Of a stretch of DNA of 64,000 nucleotides, positions 51,564 through 64,000 are shown in pieces. This stretch comes from Tetraselmis striata (lineage: Eukaryota; Chlorophyta; Chlorodendrophyceae; Chlorodendrales; Chlorodendraceae). The DNA is taken from positions 62,001 through 126,000 of the forward strand of contig VCJN01000489.1 in NCBI GenBank assembly GCA_006384855.1, in the 5' to 3' direction. Under the pieces are notes generated by a model, which saw nothing but the letters and a program-made list of their open reading frames with translations, was not told the DNA's origin and did not search any database. The stretch's first letter is position 1. Every line of letters starts with the position of its first letter. The position numbers and the translations under genes are program-made.

Positions 51564-53316
51564 TGCGAGGAAAGGTGCGCGTGGTGGAGAAGGTGAGTGC
51601 TATTCCACTGAGTGATGGTGCATGATGATCTGACTACATGCCGACACGCGCCGTGTCTGATAGATCAGGCGACGCGATGTGGCCGACATGGCGCGGCGCA
51701 GCCCGTCATGTGACGGGCGCTCTCTACGCGCCTATTTAGCTATGGTGATTAGGAATAGTGAGGGTATAGGATATATCCTCACATTCCACCCCGCTCTGAT
51801 GAATCTGAGTCATCGGATTCACTGTGGAAACCGTTGTGGGCGGCTCGCCTTGGCAGTAATGTAAGCTGGCGAGGTCGAGATATGTTTGAAACGTTCAGTC
51901 AGCGTAAAATGCTGCATGGGCGGTGAATACCGCATCGTTTCATAGGGCAATCAATCATCTCCGGTTGTCGGGAAATTGTGAAACCTTACTTTAAACAGCA
52001 AAGTTTTGCCCTTTGCATATAGTCTGGGATATAGTGCCAACTTATTGTCTGTGATGCCCGCAATGATGGGATCATCAGTTCTGCGTGTTTGTCTGCCAAT
52101 CAAGGCATTATGAATATCCGTTTGCACGGATACAGTGTCCCAGGGTCTCAATTTAGAGACATGAAGTACTGGGTGGCACTCAACCTCGGGTGGTAATTGT
52201 ATTTTGTAGGCCTGAGGATTCACCCGTTCGATGACCTCATATTGTCCTACATATCGTTGTTTGAGCTTGGGACATTTTTGTCCGCGTATAGTCATATCGT
52301 TTGTTGTTATCATTATTTTGTCACCGATTTGAAATGTGATCGGCTGCTTATTGTTTTTATCATGGTAATGCCTTTGGTATTCTTTGACAATTATTATACT
52401 TTCATGCACCAGATTGTGGATATCTTGTATTTTCAGCTGAATGTCTATAGTAGTCTCTCTCACTCCAGTTTTGGGGTTTACAATATCGATTGGCAACCGA
52501 GGATGGAAGCCATATATTGCCTTGAATGGAGTAAACTTTGTTGTTGACGATTCTGTGTTATTGTAATTGAACTCAGCGAGTGATAGATAGGTAGTTCACC
52601 CAGTCCTCCTGGTTATTGTAGCAGAAAGCTCGCAGCAACCGCTCAATTATTTTGTTCAATATTTCAGTCTGGCCATCGGTCTGCGGATGATAAGCAGTAC
52701 TGAGGTGTAATGTTGTACCAAGCTGTTTGACCAGTTTTTGGAAATATGATGATGTATATTTTGTGTCCCGGTCTCCCACCATACAAGTGCTGAGACCGTG
52801 GAGTCTGTATATATTTTTGAAGTACAATTGTGCCAGTTCATGAGCCGTGATGGCTTTATGGCAGGGTACAAAGTAAGCCTGCTTTGTGAATAAATCCACA
52901 AAAGTGGCAATACAATCATAACCATCCACTAATGGTAAATTCGTGATAAAGTCAAGACTGAAATATTCCCATGGTACGGTTGGTGTTGGCAGTGGCTGTA
53001 AATTAAGCCGCTGTTGGAGCCTCTGTATGCTGTTTTGTCAGCTTACAGACTTCACAGTTTCGGACATATGTTTTCATGTTTTGGTGCATGTGGGGCCAGC
53101 AAAAAAATCTGTTGATCAACTTCTGAGTTCTGAGGATACCGTTATGGCTACACCTGCCGGCGCGACGTCTTTACGCTTCCACTATGGAAACTGCCATGAT
53201 TCACACAGACACTCTACACAGGATGCGTCATTGTGATTGATCATGCCGTTTTCTGTGGCGGAAAACTGACACAACGCCTGACTATAAATTTTCGCGGACG
53301 CCGTAGAAGCACCAAA
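51564..53316 (-). repeat. Array unit 5
   Basis: Carries the TTTGCACGGA variant at 52121 and the AAGTAAGCCT variant at 52871, both repeated in unit 9. 4 bp shorter than unit 4 near 53222. Confidence 0.9.
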
Positions 53317-55069
53317 TGCGAGGAAAGGTGCGCGTGGTGGAGAAGGTGAGTGCTATTCCACTGAGTGATGGTGCATGATGATCTGACTACATGCCGACAC
53401 GCGCCGTGTCTGATAGATCAGGCGACGCGATGTGGCCGACATGGCGCGGCGCAGCCCGTCATGTGACGGGCGCTCTCTACGCGCCTATTTAGCTATGGTG
53501 ATTAGGAATAGTGAGGGTATAGGATATATCCTCACATTCCACCCCGCTCTGATGAATCTGAGTCATCGGATTCACTGTGGAAACCGTTGTGGGCGGCTCG
53601 CCTTGGCAGCAATGTAAGCTGGCGAGGTCGAGATATGTTTGAAACGTTCAGTCAGCGTAAAATGCTGCATGGGCGGTGAATACCGCATGGTTTCATAGGG
53701 CAATCAATCATCTCCGGTTGTCGGGAAATTGTGAAACCTTACTTTAAACAGCAAAGTTTTGCCCTTTGCATATAGTCTGGGATATAGTGCCAACTTATTG
53801 TCTGTGATGCCCGCAATGATGGGATCATCAGTTCTGCGTGTTTGTCTGCCAATCAAGGCATTATGAATATCCGTTTGCGCGGATACAGTGTCCCAGGGTC
53901 TCAATTTAGAGACATGAAGTACTGGGTGGCACTCAACCTCGGGTGGTAATTGTATTTTGTAGGCCTGAGGATTCACCCGTTCGATGACCTCATATTGTCC
54001 TACATATCGTTGTTTGAGCTTGGGACATTTTTGTCCGCGTATAGTCATATCGTTTGTTGTTATCATTATTTTGTCACCGATTTGAAATGTGATCGGCTGC
54101 TTATTGTTTTTATCATGGTAATGCCTTTGGTATTCTTTGACAATTATTATACTTTCATGCACCAGATTGTGGATATCTTGTATTTTCAGCTGAATGTCTA
54201 TAGTAGTCTCTCTCACTCCAGTTTTGGGGTTTACAATATCGATTGGCAACCGAGGATGGAAGCCATATATTGCCTTGAATGGAGTAAACTTTGTTGTTGA
54301 CGATTCTGTGTTATTGTAATTGAACTCAGCGAGTGATAGATAGGTAGTTCACCCAGTCCTCCTGGTTATTGTAGCAGAAAGCTCGCAGCAACCGCTCAAT
54401 TATTTTGTTCAATATTTCAGTCTGGCCATCGGTCTGCGGATGATAAGCAGTACTGAGGTGTAATGTTGTACCAAGCTGTTTGACCAGTTCTTGGAAATAT
54501 GATGATGTATATTTTGTGTCCCGGTCTCCCACCATACAAGTGCTGAGACCGTGGAGTCTGTATATATTTTTGAAGTACAATTGTGCCAGTTCAGGAGCCG
54601 TGATGGCTTTATGGCAGGGTACAAAGTGAGCCTGCTTTGTGAATAAATCCACAAAAGTGGCAATACAATCATAACCATCCACTAATGGTAAATTCGTGAT
54701 AAAGTCAAGACTGAAATATTCCCATGGTACGGTTGGTGTTGGCAGTGGCTGTAAATTAAGCCGCTGCTGGAGCCTCTGTATGCTGTTTTGTCAGCTTACA
54801 GACTTCACAGTTTCGGACATATGTTTTCATGTTTTGGTGCATGTGCGGCCAGCAAAAAAATATGTTGATCAACTTCTGAGTTCTGAGGATACCGTTATGG
54901 CTACACCTGCCGGCGCGACGTCTTTACGCTTCCACTATGGAAACTGCCAAGATTCACACAGACACTCTACACAGGATGCGTCATTGTGATTTATCATGCC
55001 GTTTTCTGTGGCGGAAAACTGACACAACGCCTGACTATAAATTTTCGCGGACGCCGTAGAAGCACCAAA
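53317..55069 (-). repeat. Array unit 6
   Basis: 1,753 bp, the 4-bp shorter leader form; C-terminal module intact at 53704-54249. Confidence 0.9.
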
Positions 55070-56822
55070 TGCGAGGAAAGGTGCGCGTGGTGGAGAAGGT
55101 GAGTGCTATTCCACTGAGTGATGGTGCAGGATGATCTGACTACATGCCGACACGCGCCGTGTCTGATAGATCAGGCGACGCGATGTGGCCGACATGGCGC
55201 GGCGCAGCCCGTCATGTGACGGGCGCTCTCTACGCGCCTATTTAGCTATGGTGATTAGGAATAGTGAGGGTATAGGATATATCCTCACATTCCACCCCGC
55301 TCTGATGAATCTGAGTCATCGGATTCACTGTGGAAACCGTTGTGGGCGGCTAGCCTTGGCAGCAATGTAAGTTGGCGAGGTCGAGATATGTTTGAAACGT
55401 TCAGTCAGCGTAAAATGCTGCATGGGCGGTGAATACCGCATCGTTTCATAGGGCAGTCAATCATCTCCGGTTGTCGGGAAATTGTGAAACCTTACTTTAA
55501 ACAGCAAAGTTTTGCCCTTTGCATATAGTCTGGGATATAGTGCCAACTTATTGTCTGTGATGCCCGCAATGATGGGATCATCAGTTCTGCGTGTTTGTCT
55601 GCCAATCAAGGCATTATGAATATCCGTTTGCGCGGATACAGTGTCCCAGGGTCTCAATTTAGAGACATGAAGTACTGGGTGGCACTCAACCTCGGGTGGT
55701 AATTGTATTTTGTAGGCCTGAGGATTCACCCGTTCGATGACCTCATATTGTCCTACATATCGTTGTTTGAGCTTGGGACATTTTTGTCCGCGTATAGTCA
55801 TATCGTTTGTTGTTATCATTATTTTGTCACCGATTTGAAATGTGATCGGCTGCTTATTGTTTTTATCATGGTAATGCCTTTGGTATTCTTTGACAATTAT
55901 TATATTTTCATGCACCAGATTGTGGATATCTTGTATTTTCAACCGAATGTCTATAGTAGTCTCTCTCACTCCAGTTTTGGGGTTTACAATATCGATTGGC
56001 AACCGAGGATGGAAGCCATATATTGCCTTGAATGGAGTAAACTTTGTTGTTGACGATTCTGTGTTATTGTAATTGAACTCAGCGAGTGATAGATAGGTAG
56101 TTCACCCAGTCCTCATGGTTATTGTAGCAGAAAGCTCGCAGCAACCGCTCAATTATTTTGTTCAATATTTCAGTCTGGCCATCGGTCTGCGGATGATAAG
56201 CAGTACTGAGGTGTAATGTTGTACCAAGCTGTTTGACCAGTTCTTGGAAATATGATGATGTATATTTTGTGTCCCGGTCTCCCACCATACAAGTGCTGAG
56301 ACCGTGGAGTCTGTATATATTCTTGATGTACAATTGTGCCAGTTCATGAGCCGTGATGGCTTTATGGCAGGGTACAAAGTGAGCCTGCTTTGTGAATAAA
56401 TCCACAAAAGTGGCAATACAATCATAACCATCCACTAATGGTAAATTCGTGATAAAGTCAAGACTGAAATATTCCCATGGTACGGTTGGTGTTGGCAGTG
56501 GCTGTAAATTAAGCCGCTGCTGGAGCCTCTGTATGCTGTTTTGTCAGCTTACAGACTTCACAGTTTCGGACATATGTTTTCATGTTTTGGTGCATGTGGG
56601 GCCAGCAAAAAAATCTGTTGATCAACTTCTGAGTTCTGAGGATACCGTTATGGCTACACCTGCCGGCGCGACGTCTTTACGCTTCCACTATGGAAACTGC
56701 CATGATTCACACATACACTCTACACAGGATGCGTCATTGTGATTGATCATGCCGTTTTCTGTGGCGGAAAACTGACACAACGCCTGACTATAAATTTTCG
56801 CGGACGCCGTAGAAGCACCAAA
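55070..56822 (-). repeat. Array unit 7
   Basis: 1,753 bp; has the CACACATACACTC variant near 56709 that reappears in unit 11. Confidence 0.9.
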
Positions 56823-58579
56823 TGCGAGGAAAGGTGCGCGTGGTGGAGAAGGTGAGTGCTATTCCACTGAGTGATGGTGCATGATGATCTGACTACATGC
56901 CGACACGCGCCGTGTCTGATAGATCAGGCGACGCGATGTGGCCGACATGGCGCGGCGCAGCCCGTCATGTGACGGGCGCTCTCTACGCGCCTATTTAGCT
57001 ATGGTGATTAGGAATAGTGAGGGTATAGGATATATCCTCACATTCCACCCCGCTCTGATGAATCTGAGTCATCGGATTCACTGTGGAAACCGTTGTGGGC
57101 GGCTCGCCTTGGCAGCAATGTAAGCTGGCGAGGTCGAGATATGTTTGAAACGTTCAGTCAGCGTAAAATGCTGCATGGGCGGTGAATACCGCATCGTTTC
57201 ATAGGGCAATCAATCATCTCCGGTTGTCGGGAAATTGTGAAACCTTACTTTAAACAGCAAAGTTTTGCCCTTTGCATGTAGTCTGGGATATAGTGCCAAC
57301 TTATTGTCTGTGATGCCCGCAATGATGGGATCATCAGTTCTGCGTGTTTGTCTGCCAATCAAGGCATTATGAATATCCGTTTGCGCGGATACAGTGTCCC
57401 AGGGTCTCAATTTAGAGACATGAAGTACTGGGTGGCACTCAACCTCGGGTGGTAATTGTATTTTGTAGGCCTGAGGATTCACCCGTTCGATGACCTCATA
57501 TTGTCCTACATATCGTTGTTTGAGCTTGGGACATTTTTGTCCGCGTATAGTCATATCGTTTGTTGTTATCATTATTTTGTCACCGATTTGAAATGTGATC
57601 GGCTGCTTATTGTTTTTATCATGGTAATGCCTTTGGTATTCTTTGACAATTATTATACTTTCATGCACCAGATTGTGGATATCTTGTATTTTCAACTGAA
57701 TGTCTATAGTAGTCTCTCTCACTCCAGTTTTGGGGTTTACAATATCGATTGGCAACCGAGGATGGAAGCCATATATTGCCTTGAATGGAGTAAACTTTGT
57801 TGTTGACGATTCTGTGTTATTGTAATTGAACTCAGCGAGTGATAGATAGGTAGTTCACCCAGTCCTCCTGGTTATTGTAGCAGAAAGCTCGCAGCAACCG
57901 CTCAATTATTTTGTTCAATATTTCAGTCTGGCCATCGGTCTGCGGATGATAAGCAGTACTGAGGTGTAATGTTGTACCAAGCTGTTTGACCAGTTTTTGG
58001 AAATATGATGATGTATATTTTGTGTCCCGGTCTCCCACCATACAAGTGCTGAGACCGTGGAGTCTGTATATATTTTTGAAGTACAATTGTGCCAGTTCAT
58101 GAGCCGTGATGGCTTTATGGCAGGGTACAAAGTGAGCCTGCTTTGTGAATAAATCCACAAAAGTGGCAATACAATCATAACCATCCACTAATGGTAAATT
58201 CGTGATAAAGTCAAGACTGAAATATTCCCATGGTACGGTTGGTGTTGGCAGTGGCTGTAAATTAAGCCGCTGCTGGAGCCTCTGTATGCTGTTTTGTCAG
58301 CTTACAGACTTCACAGTTTCGGACATATGTTTTCATGTTTTGGTGCATGTGCGGCCAGCAAAAAAATATGTTGATCAACTTCTGAGTTCTGAGGATACCG
58401 TTATGGCTACACCTGCCGGCGCGACATCTTTACGCTTCCACTATGGAAACTGCCAAGATTCACACAGACACTCTACACAGGCGCAATGCGTCATTGTGAT
58501 TGATCATGCCGTTTTCTGTGGCGGAAAACTGACACAACGCCTGACTATAAATTTTCGCGGACGCCGTAGAAGCACCAAA
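56823..58579 (-). repeat. Array unit 8
   Basis: 1,757 bp; variant pattern of unit 4, 7,016 bp downstream of it. Confidence 0.9.
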
Positions 58580-60338
58580 TGCGAGGAAAGGTGCGCGTGG
58601 TGGAGAAGGTGAGTGCTATTCCACTGAGTGATGGTGCATGATGATCTGACTACATGCCGACACGCGCCGTGTCTGATAGATCAGGCGACGCGATGTGGCC
58701 GACATGGCGCGGCGCAGCCCGTCATGTGACGGGCGCTCTCTACGCGCCTATTTAGCTATGGTGATTAGGAATAGTGAGGGTATAGGATATATCCTCACAT
58801 TCCACCCCGCTCTGATGAATCTGAGTCATCGGATTCACTGTGGAAACCGTTGTGGGCGGCTCGCCTTGGCAGTAATGTAAGCTGGCGAGGTCGAGATATG
58901 TTTGAAACGTTCAGTCAGCGTAAAATGCTGCATGGGCGGTGAATACCGCATCGTTTCATAGGGCAATCAATCATCTCCGGTTGTCGGGAAATTGTGAAAC
59001 CTTACTTTAAACAGCAAAGTTTTGCCCTTTGCATATAGTCTGGGATATAGTGCCAACTTATTGTCTGTGATGCCCGCAATGATGGGATCATCAGTTCTGC
59101 GTGTTTGTCTGCCAATCAAGGCATTATGAATATCCGTTTGCACGGATACAGTGTCCCAGGGTCTCAATTTAGAGACATGAAGTACTGGGTGGCACTCAAC
59201 CTCGGGTGGTAATTGTATTTTGTAGGCCTGAGGATTCACCCGTTCGATGACCTCATATTGTCCTACATATCGTTGTTTGAGCTTGGGACATTTTTGTCCG
59301 CGTATAGTCATATCGTTTGTTGTTATCATTATTTTGTCACCGATTTGAAATGTGATCGGCTGCTTATTGTTTTTATCATGGTAATGCCTTTGGTATTCTT
59401 TGACAATTATTATACTTTCATGCACCAGATTGTGGATATCTTGTATTTTCAGCTGAATGTCTATAGTAGTCTCTCTCACTCCAGTTTTGGGGTTTACAAT
59501 ATCGATTGGCAACCGAGGATGGAAGCCATATATTGCCTTGAATGGAGTAAACTTTGTTGTTGACGATTCTGTGTTATTGTAATTGAACTCAGCGAGTGAT
59601 AGATAGGTAGTTCACCCAGTCCTCCTGGTTATTGTAGCAGAAAGCTCGCAGCAACCGCTCAATTATTTTGTTTCAATATTTCAGTCTGGCCATCGGTCTG
59701 CGGATGATAAGCAGTACTGAGGTGTAATGTTGTACCAAGCTGTTTGACCAGTTTTTGGAAATATGATGATGTATATTTTTGTGTCCCGGTCTCCCACCAT
59801 ACAAGTGCTGAGACCGTGGAGTCTGTATATATTTTTGAAGTACAATTGTGCCAGTTCATGAGCCGTGATGGCTTTATGGCAGGGTACAAAGTAAGCCTGC
59901 TTTGTGAATAAATCCACAAAAGTGGCAATACAATCATAACCATCCACTAATGGTAAATTCGTGATAAAGTCAAGACTGAAATATTCCCATGGTACGGTTG
60001 GTGTTGGCAGTGGCTGTAAATTAAGCCGCTGCTGGAGCCTCTGTATGCTGTTTTGTCAGCTTACAGACTTCACAGTTTTCGACATATGTTTTCATGTTTT
60101 GGTGCATGTGCGGCCAGCAAAAAAATCTGTTGATCAACTTCTGAGTTCTGAGGATACCGTTATGGCTACACCTGCCGGCGCGACATCTTTACGCTTCCAC
60201 TATGGAAACTGCCAAGATTCACACAGACACTCTACACAGGGCAATGCGTCATTGTGATTGATCATGCCGTTTTCTGTGGCGGAAAACTGACACAACGCCT
60301 GACTATAAATTTTCGCGGACGCCGTAGAAGCACCAAAT
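58580..60338 (-). repeat. Array unit 9
   Basis: Variant pattern of unit 5 at 7,016-bp offset. Single-base indels begin near 59670. Confidence 0.9.
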
Positions 60339-62120
60339 GCGAGGAAAGGTGCGCGTGGTGGAGAAGGTGAGTGCTATTCCACTGAGTGATGGTGCATGAT
60401 GATCTGACTACATGCCGACACGCGCCGTGTCTGATAGATCAGGCGACGCGATGTGGGCCGACCATGGCGCGGCGCAGCCCGTCATGTGACGGGCGCTCTC
60501 TACGCGCCTATTTAGCTATGGTGATTAGGAATAGTGAGGGTATAGGATATATCCTCACATTCCACCCCGCTCTGATGAATCTGAGTCATCGGATTCACTG
60601 TGGAAACCGTTGTGGGCGGCTCGCCTTGGCAGCAATGTAAGCTGGCGAGGTCGAGATATGTTTGGAAACGTTTCAGTCAGCGTAAAATGCTGCATGGGCG
60701 GTGAATACCGCATCGTTTCATAGGGCAATCAATTCATCTCCGGTTGTCGGAGAATTGTGAAACCTTACTTTTAAACAGCAAAGTTTTGCCCTTTGCATAT
60801 AGTCTGGGATATAGTGCCAACTTATTGTCTGTGATGCCCGCAATGATGGGATCATCAGTTCTGCGTGTTTGTCTGCCAATCAAGGCATTATGAATATCCG
60901 TTTTGCGCGGATACAGTGTCCCAGGGTCTCAATTTAGAGACATGAAGTACTGGGTGGCACTCAACCTCGGGTGGTATTGTATTTTGTAGGCCTGAGGATT
61001 CACCCGTTCGATGACCTCATATTGTCCTACATATCGTTGTTTGAGCTTGGGACATTTTTTGTCCGGTATAGTCATATCGTTTGTTGTTATCATTATTTGT
61101 CACCGATTTGAAATGTGATCGGCTGCTTATTGTTTTTATCATGGTAATGCCTTTGGTATTCTTTGACAATTATTATACTTTCATGCACCAAGATTGTGGA
61201 TATCTTGTATTTTCAAGCTGAAATGTCTATAGTAGTCTCTCTCACTCCAGTTTGGGGTTTACCAATTAATCGATTGGCAACGAGGATGGAAGCCATATAT
61301 TGCCTTGAATGGAGTAAAACTTTGTTGTTGACGATTCTGTGTTATTGTAATTGAACTCAGCGAGTGATAGATAGGTAGTTCACCCAGTCCTCCTGGTTAT
61401 TGTAGCAGAAAAGCTCGCAGCAAACCGCTCAATTATTTTGTTCAATATTTCAGTCTGCCATCGGTCTGGCGGATGATAAGCAGTACTGAGGACTGTAATG
61501 TTGTACCAAGCTGTTTGACCAGTTCTTTGGAAAATATGATGATGTAATATTTTGTGTCCCGGTCTCCCACATACAAGTGCTGAGACCGTGGAGTCTGTAT
61601 ATATTTTTGAAGTACCAATTTGTGCCAGTTCATGAGCCGTGATGGCTTTATGGCAGGGTACAAAGTGAGCCTGCTTTGTGAATAAATCCACAAAAGTGGC
61701 AATACAATCATAACCATCCACTAATGGTAAATTCGTGATAAAGTCAAGACTGAAATATTCCCATGGTACGGTTGGTGTTGGCAGTGGCTGTAAATTAAGC
61801 CGCTGTTGGAGCCTCTGTATGCTGTTTTGTCAGCTTACAGACTTCACAGTTTTCGACATATGTTTTCATGTTTTGGTGCATGTGGGCCAGCAAAAAAAAT
61901 CTGTTGATCAACTTCTGAGTTCTGAGGATACCGTTATGGCTACACCTGCCGGCGCGACGTCTTTACGCTTCCACTATGGAAACTGCCAAGATTCACACAG
62001 ACACTCTACACCAGGATGCGTCATTGTGAATTGATATGCCGTTTTTCTGCTGGCGGAAAACTGACACCAACGCGGCTGAACTATTAAAGTCCTTTCCGCG
62101 GACGCCGTAGAAGCACCAAA
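60339..62120 (-). repeat. Array unit 10, indel-rich
   Basis: 1,782 bp because of many one-base insertions and deletions, mostly in or beside short homopolymers; all frames are broken. Confidence 0.85.
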
Positions 62121-63892
62121 TGCGAGGAAAGGTGCGCGTGGTGGAGAAGGTGAGTGCTATTCCACTGAGTGATGGTGCATGATGATCTGACTACATGCCG
62201 ACACGCGCCGTGTCTGATAGATCAGGCGACGCGATGTGGCCGACATGGCGCGGCGCAGCCCGTCATGTGACGGGCGCTCTCTACGCGCCTATTTAGCTAT
62301 GGTGATTAGGAATAGTGAGGGTATAGGATATATCCTCACAATTCCCCGCCGTCTGATGAATCTGAGTCATCGGATTCACTGTGAAACACCGTTGTGGGGC
62401 GGCTCGCCTTGGCAGCAATGTAAGCTGGCGAGGTTCGAGATATGTTTGAAACGTTCAGTCAGCGTAAAATGCTGCATGGGCGGTGAATACCGCATCGTTT
62501 CATAGGGCAATCAATCATCTCCGGTTGTCGGGAAATTGTGAAACCTTACTTTAAACAGCAAAGTTTTGCCCTTTGCATATAGTCTGGGATATAGTGCCAA
62601 CTTATTGTCTGTGATGCCCGCAATGATGGGATCATCAGTTCTGCGTGTTTGTCTGCCAATCAAGGCATTAATGAATATCCGTTTGCGCGGATACAGTGTC
62701 CAGGGTCTCAATTTAGAGACATGAAGTACTGGGTGGCACTCAACCTCGGGTGGTAATTGTATTTTGTAGGCTGAGGATTCACCCGTTCGATGACCTCATA
62801 TTGTCCTACATATCGTTGTTTGAGCTTGGGACATTTTTGTCCGCGTATAGTCATATCGTTTGTTGTTATCATTATTTTGTCACCGATTTGAAATGTGATC
62901 GGCTGCTTATTGTTTTTATCATGGTAATGCTTTGGTATTCTTTGACAATTATTAATACTTTCATGCACCAGATTGTGGATATCTTGTATTTTCAAGCTGA
63001 ATGTCTTATAGTAGTCTCTCTCACTCCAGTTTTGGGGTTTACAATATCGATTGGCAACCGAGGATGGAAGCCATATATTGCCTTGAATGGAGTAAACTTT
63101 GTTGTTGACGATTCTGTGTTATTGTAATTGAACTCAGCGAGTGATAGATAGGTAGTTCACCCAGTCCTCCTGGTTATTGTAGCAGAAAGCTCGCAGCAAC
63201 CGCTCAATTATTTTGTTCAATATTTCAGTCTGGCCATCGGTCTGCGGATGATAAGCAGTACTGAGGTGTAATGTTGTACCAAGCTGTTTGACCAGTTCTT
63301 GGAAATATGATGATGTATATTTTGTGTCCCGGTCTCCCACCATACAAGTGCTGAGACCGTGGAGTCTGTATATATTTTTGAAGTACAATTGTGCCAGTTC
63401 ATGAGCCGTGATGGCTTTATGGCAGGGTACAAAGTGAGCCTGCTTTGTGAATAAATCCACAAAAGTGGCAATACAATCAAACCATCCACTAATGGTAAAT
63501 TCGTGATAAAGTCAAGACTGAAATATTCCCATGTACGGTTGGTGTTGGCAGTGGCTGTAAATTAAGCCGCTGCTGGAGCCTCTGTATGCTGTTTTGTCAG
63601 CTTACAGACTTCACAGTTTCGGACATATGTTTTCATGTTTTGGTGCATGTGGGGCCAGCAAAAAATCTGTTGATCAACTTCTGAGTTCTGAGGATACCGT
63701 TATGGCTACACCTGCCGGCGCGACGTCTTTACGCTTCCACTACGACTGTAAGACTATGATTCACAAGACTCATGATTCACACATACACTCTACACAGGAT
63801 GCGTCATTGTGATTGATCATGCCGTTTTCTGTGGCGGAAAACTGACACAACGCCTGACTATAAATTTTCGCGGACGCCGTAGAAGCACCAAA
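62121..63892 (-). repeat. Array unit 11, indel-rich
   Basis: 1,772 bp. Fewer indels than unit 10; it also has an apparent local duplication near 63740-63785 and the unit 7 CACACATACACTC variant. Confidence 0.85.
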
Positions 63893-64000
63893 TGCGAGGA
63901 AAGGTGCGCGTGGTGGAGAAGGTGAGTGCTATTCCACTGAGTGATGGTGCATGATGATCTGACTACATGCCGACACGCGCCGTGTCTGATAGATCAGGCG
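63893..64000 (-). repeat. Array unit 12, cut by the window end
   Basis: 108 bp of LTR sequence, TGCGAGG form. Confidence 0.9.

Larger units (their letters stand above)
44534..64000 (-). repeat. Tandem array of truncated gypsy units (about 1,757 bp, 11 full plus one partial)
   Basis: Unit starts, marked by TGTGAGGAAAGG or TGCGAGGAAAGG, fall at 44534, 46291, 48049, 49807, 51564, 53317, 55070, 56823, 58580, 60339, 62121 and 63893. Steps are 1757, 1758, 1758, 1757, 1753, 1753, 1753, 1757, 1759, 1782 and 1772. Read on the minus strand each unit is one LTR (about 220 bp), a TGG-starting primer-site-like sequence, a short leader, then a gypsy integrase from the zinc-binding region to the C-terminal module, and a 3' untranslated part. 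gag, protease, RT and RNase H are missing. Base composition is visibly more A/T-rich than the rest of the window. The array continues beyond the window. Confidence 0.95.

Noticed and set aside
44534-64000. Repeated plus-strand frames (about 116 and 136 residues) in every unit
   Set aside because: They are antisense to the integrase core and C-terminal module, and recur only because the DNA unit recurs. Their sequence has no independent coding character.
44534-64000. CRISPR-like regular repetition
   Set aside because: The whole 1.75-kb unit repeats with no unique spacers; this is a satellite-type tandem array.
1-64000. Bacterial contamination or a prophage
   Set aside because: Introns, a chromodomain, LTR and DIRS elements and Pol III-like boxes point to a eukaryotic nucleus. 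The methyltransferase-like domains lie within eukaryotic elements.

Overview
The window is nuclear DNA of a eukaryote, and almost all of it is transposable elements and their debris. Evidence for a eukaryote: GT-AG introns of about 84 to 486 nt that join reading frames exactly (363-460, 10281-10364, 22620-23105, 23746-23847, 36503-36609), a chromodomain Ty3/gypsy retrotransposon, a tyrosine-recombinase (DIRS/PAT-like) retroelement, a Mutator-like transposase, a tRNA-derived SINE candidate, and no bacterial operon architecture. The GC-rich background, long pure G or C runs and element mix suit a unicellular alga or other protist; PAT-type elements are known from volvocine green algae, but I cannot assign a taxon.

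Layout. 0-6.5 kb: one spliced hypothetical gene, a SINE candidate, gene-poor sequence and an exon fragment. 6.5-11 kb: a broken Pro/Ala-rich gag-like region and a spliced Lys/Ala/Pro-rich gene. 11-13.5 kb: a 121-bp tandem repeat and G-runs. 13.7-21.6 kb: a complete but inactivated Ty3/gypsy element with 438-bp LTRs and a 5-bp target duplication, inserted into an older reading frame. Its pol contains an adenine-methyltransferase-like domain and it is itself interrupted by a 1.3-kb insertion. 22.2-25.5 kb: a spliced, broken gene that I place in the DUF7869-type, transposase-like family. 26.5-27.5 kb: a recent 481-bp tandem duplication. 28.5-34.1 kb: plus-strand exons of unknown function ending in a second methyltransferase-like gene. 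34.6-37.1 kb: a convergent Mutator-like transposase gene with a SWIM finger. 37.3-38.4 kb: a coiled-coil hypothetical gene. 39.5-44.5 kb: a nearly intact PAT/DIRS-like element (gag, RT-RNaseH with C-terminal methyltransferase-like region, tyrosine recombinase) with split direct repeats. 44.5-64 kb: a tandem array of 11 full units plus one partial unit of about 1,757 bp, each a single LTR plus a truncated gypsy integrase region, running off the window end.

The most interesting points are: methyltransferase-like domains in three unrelated elements; a retrotransposon-derived satellite whose founder already carried an integrase frameshift and which shows a 7,016-bp higher-order repeat; a palindromic motif that recurs inside introns; an excess of in-frame TAA/TAG stops; and G/C homopolymers at reading-frame switches. 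Single-base indels become dense after about 59.6 kb and look like unpolished long-read consensus rather than biology.
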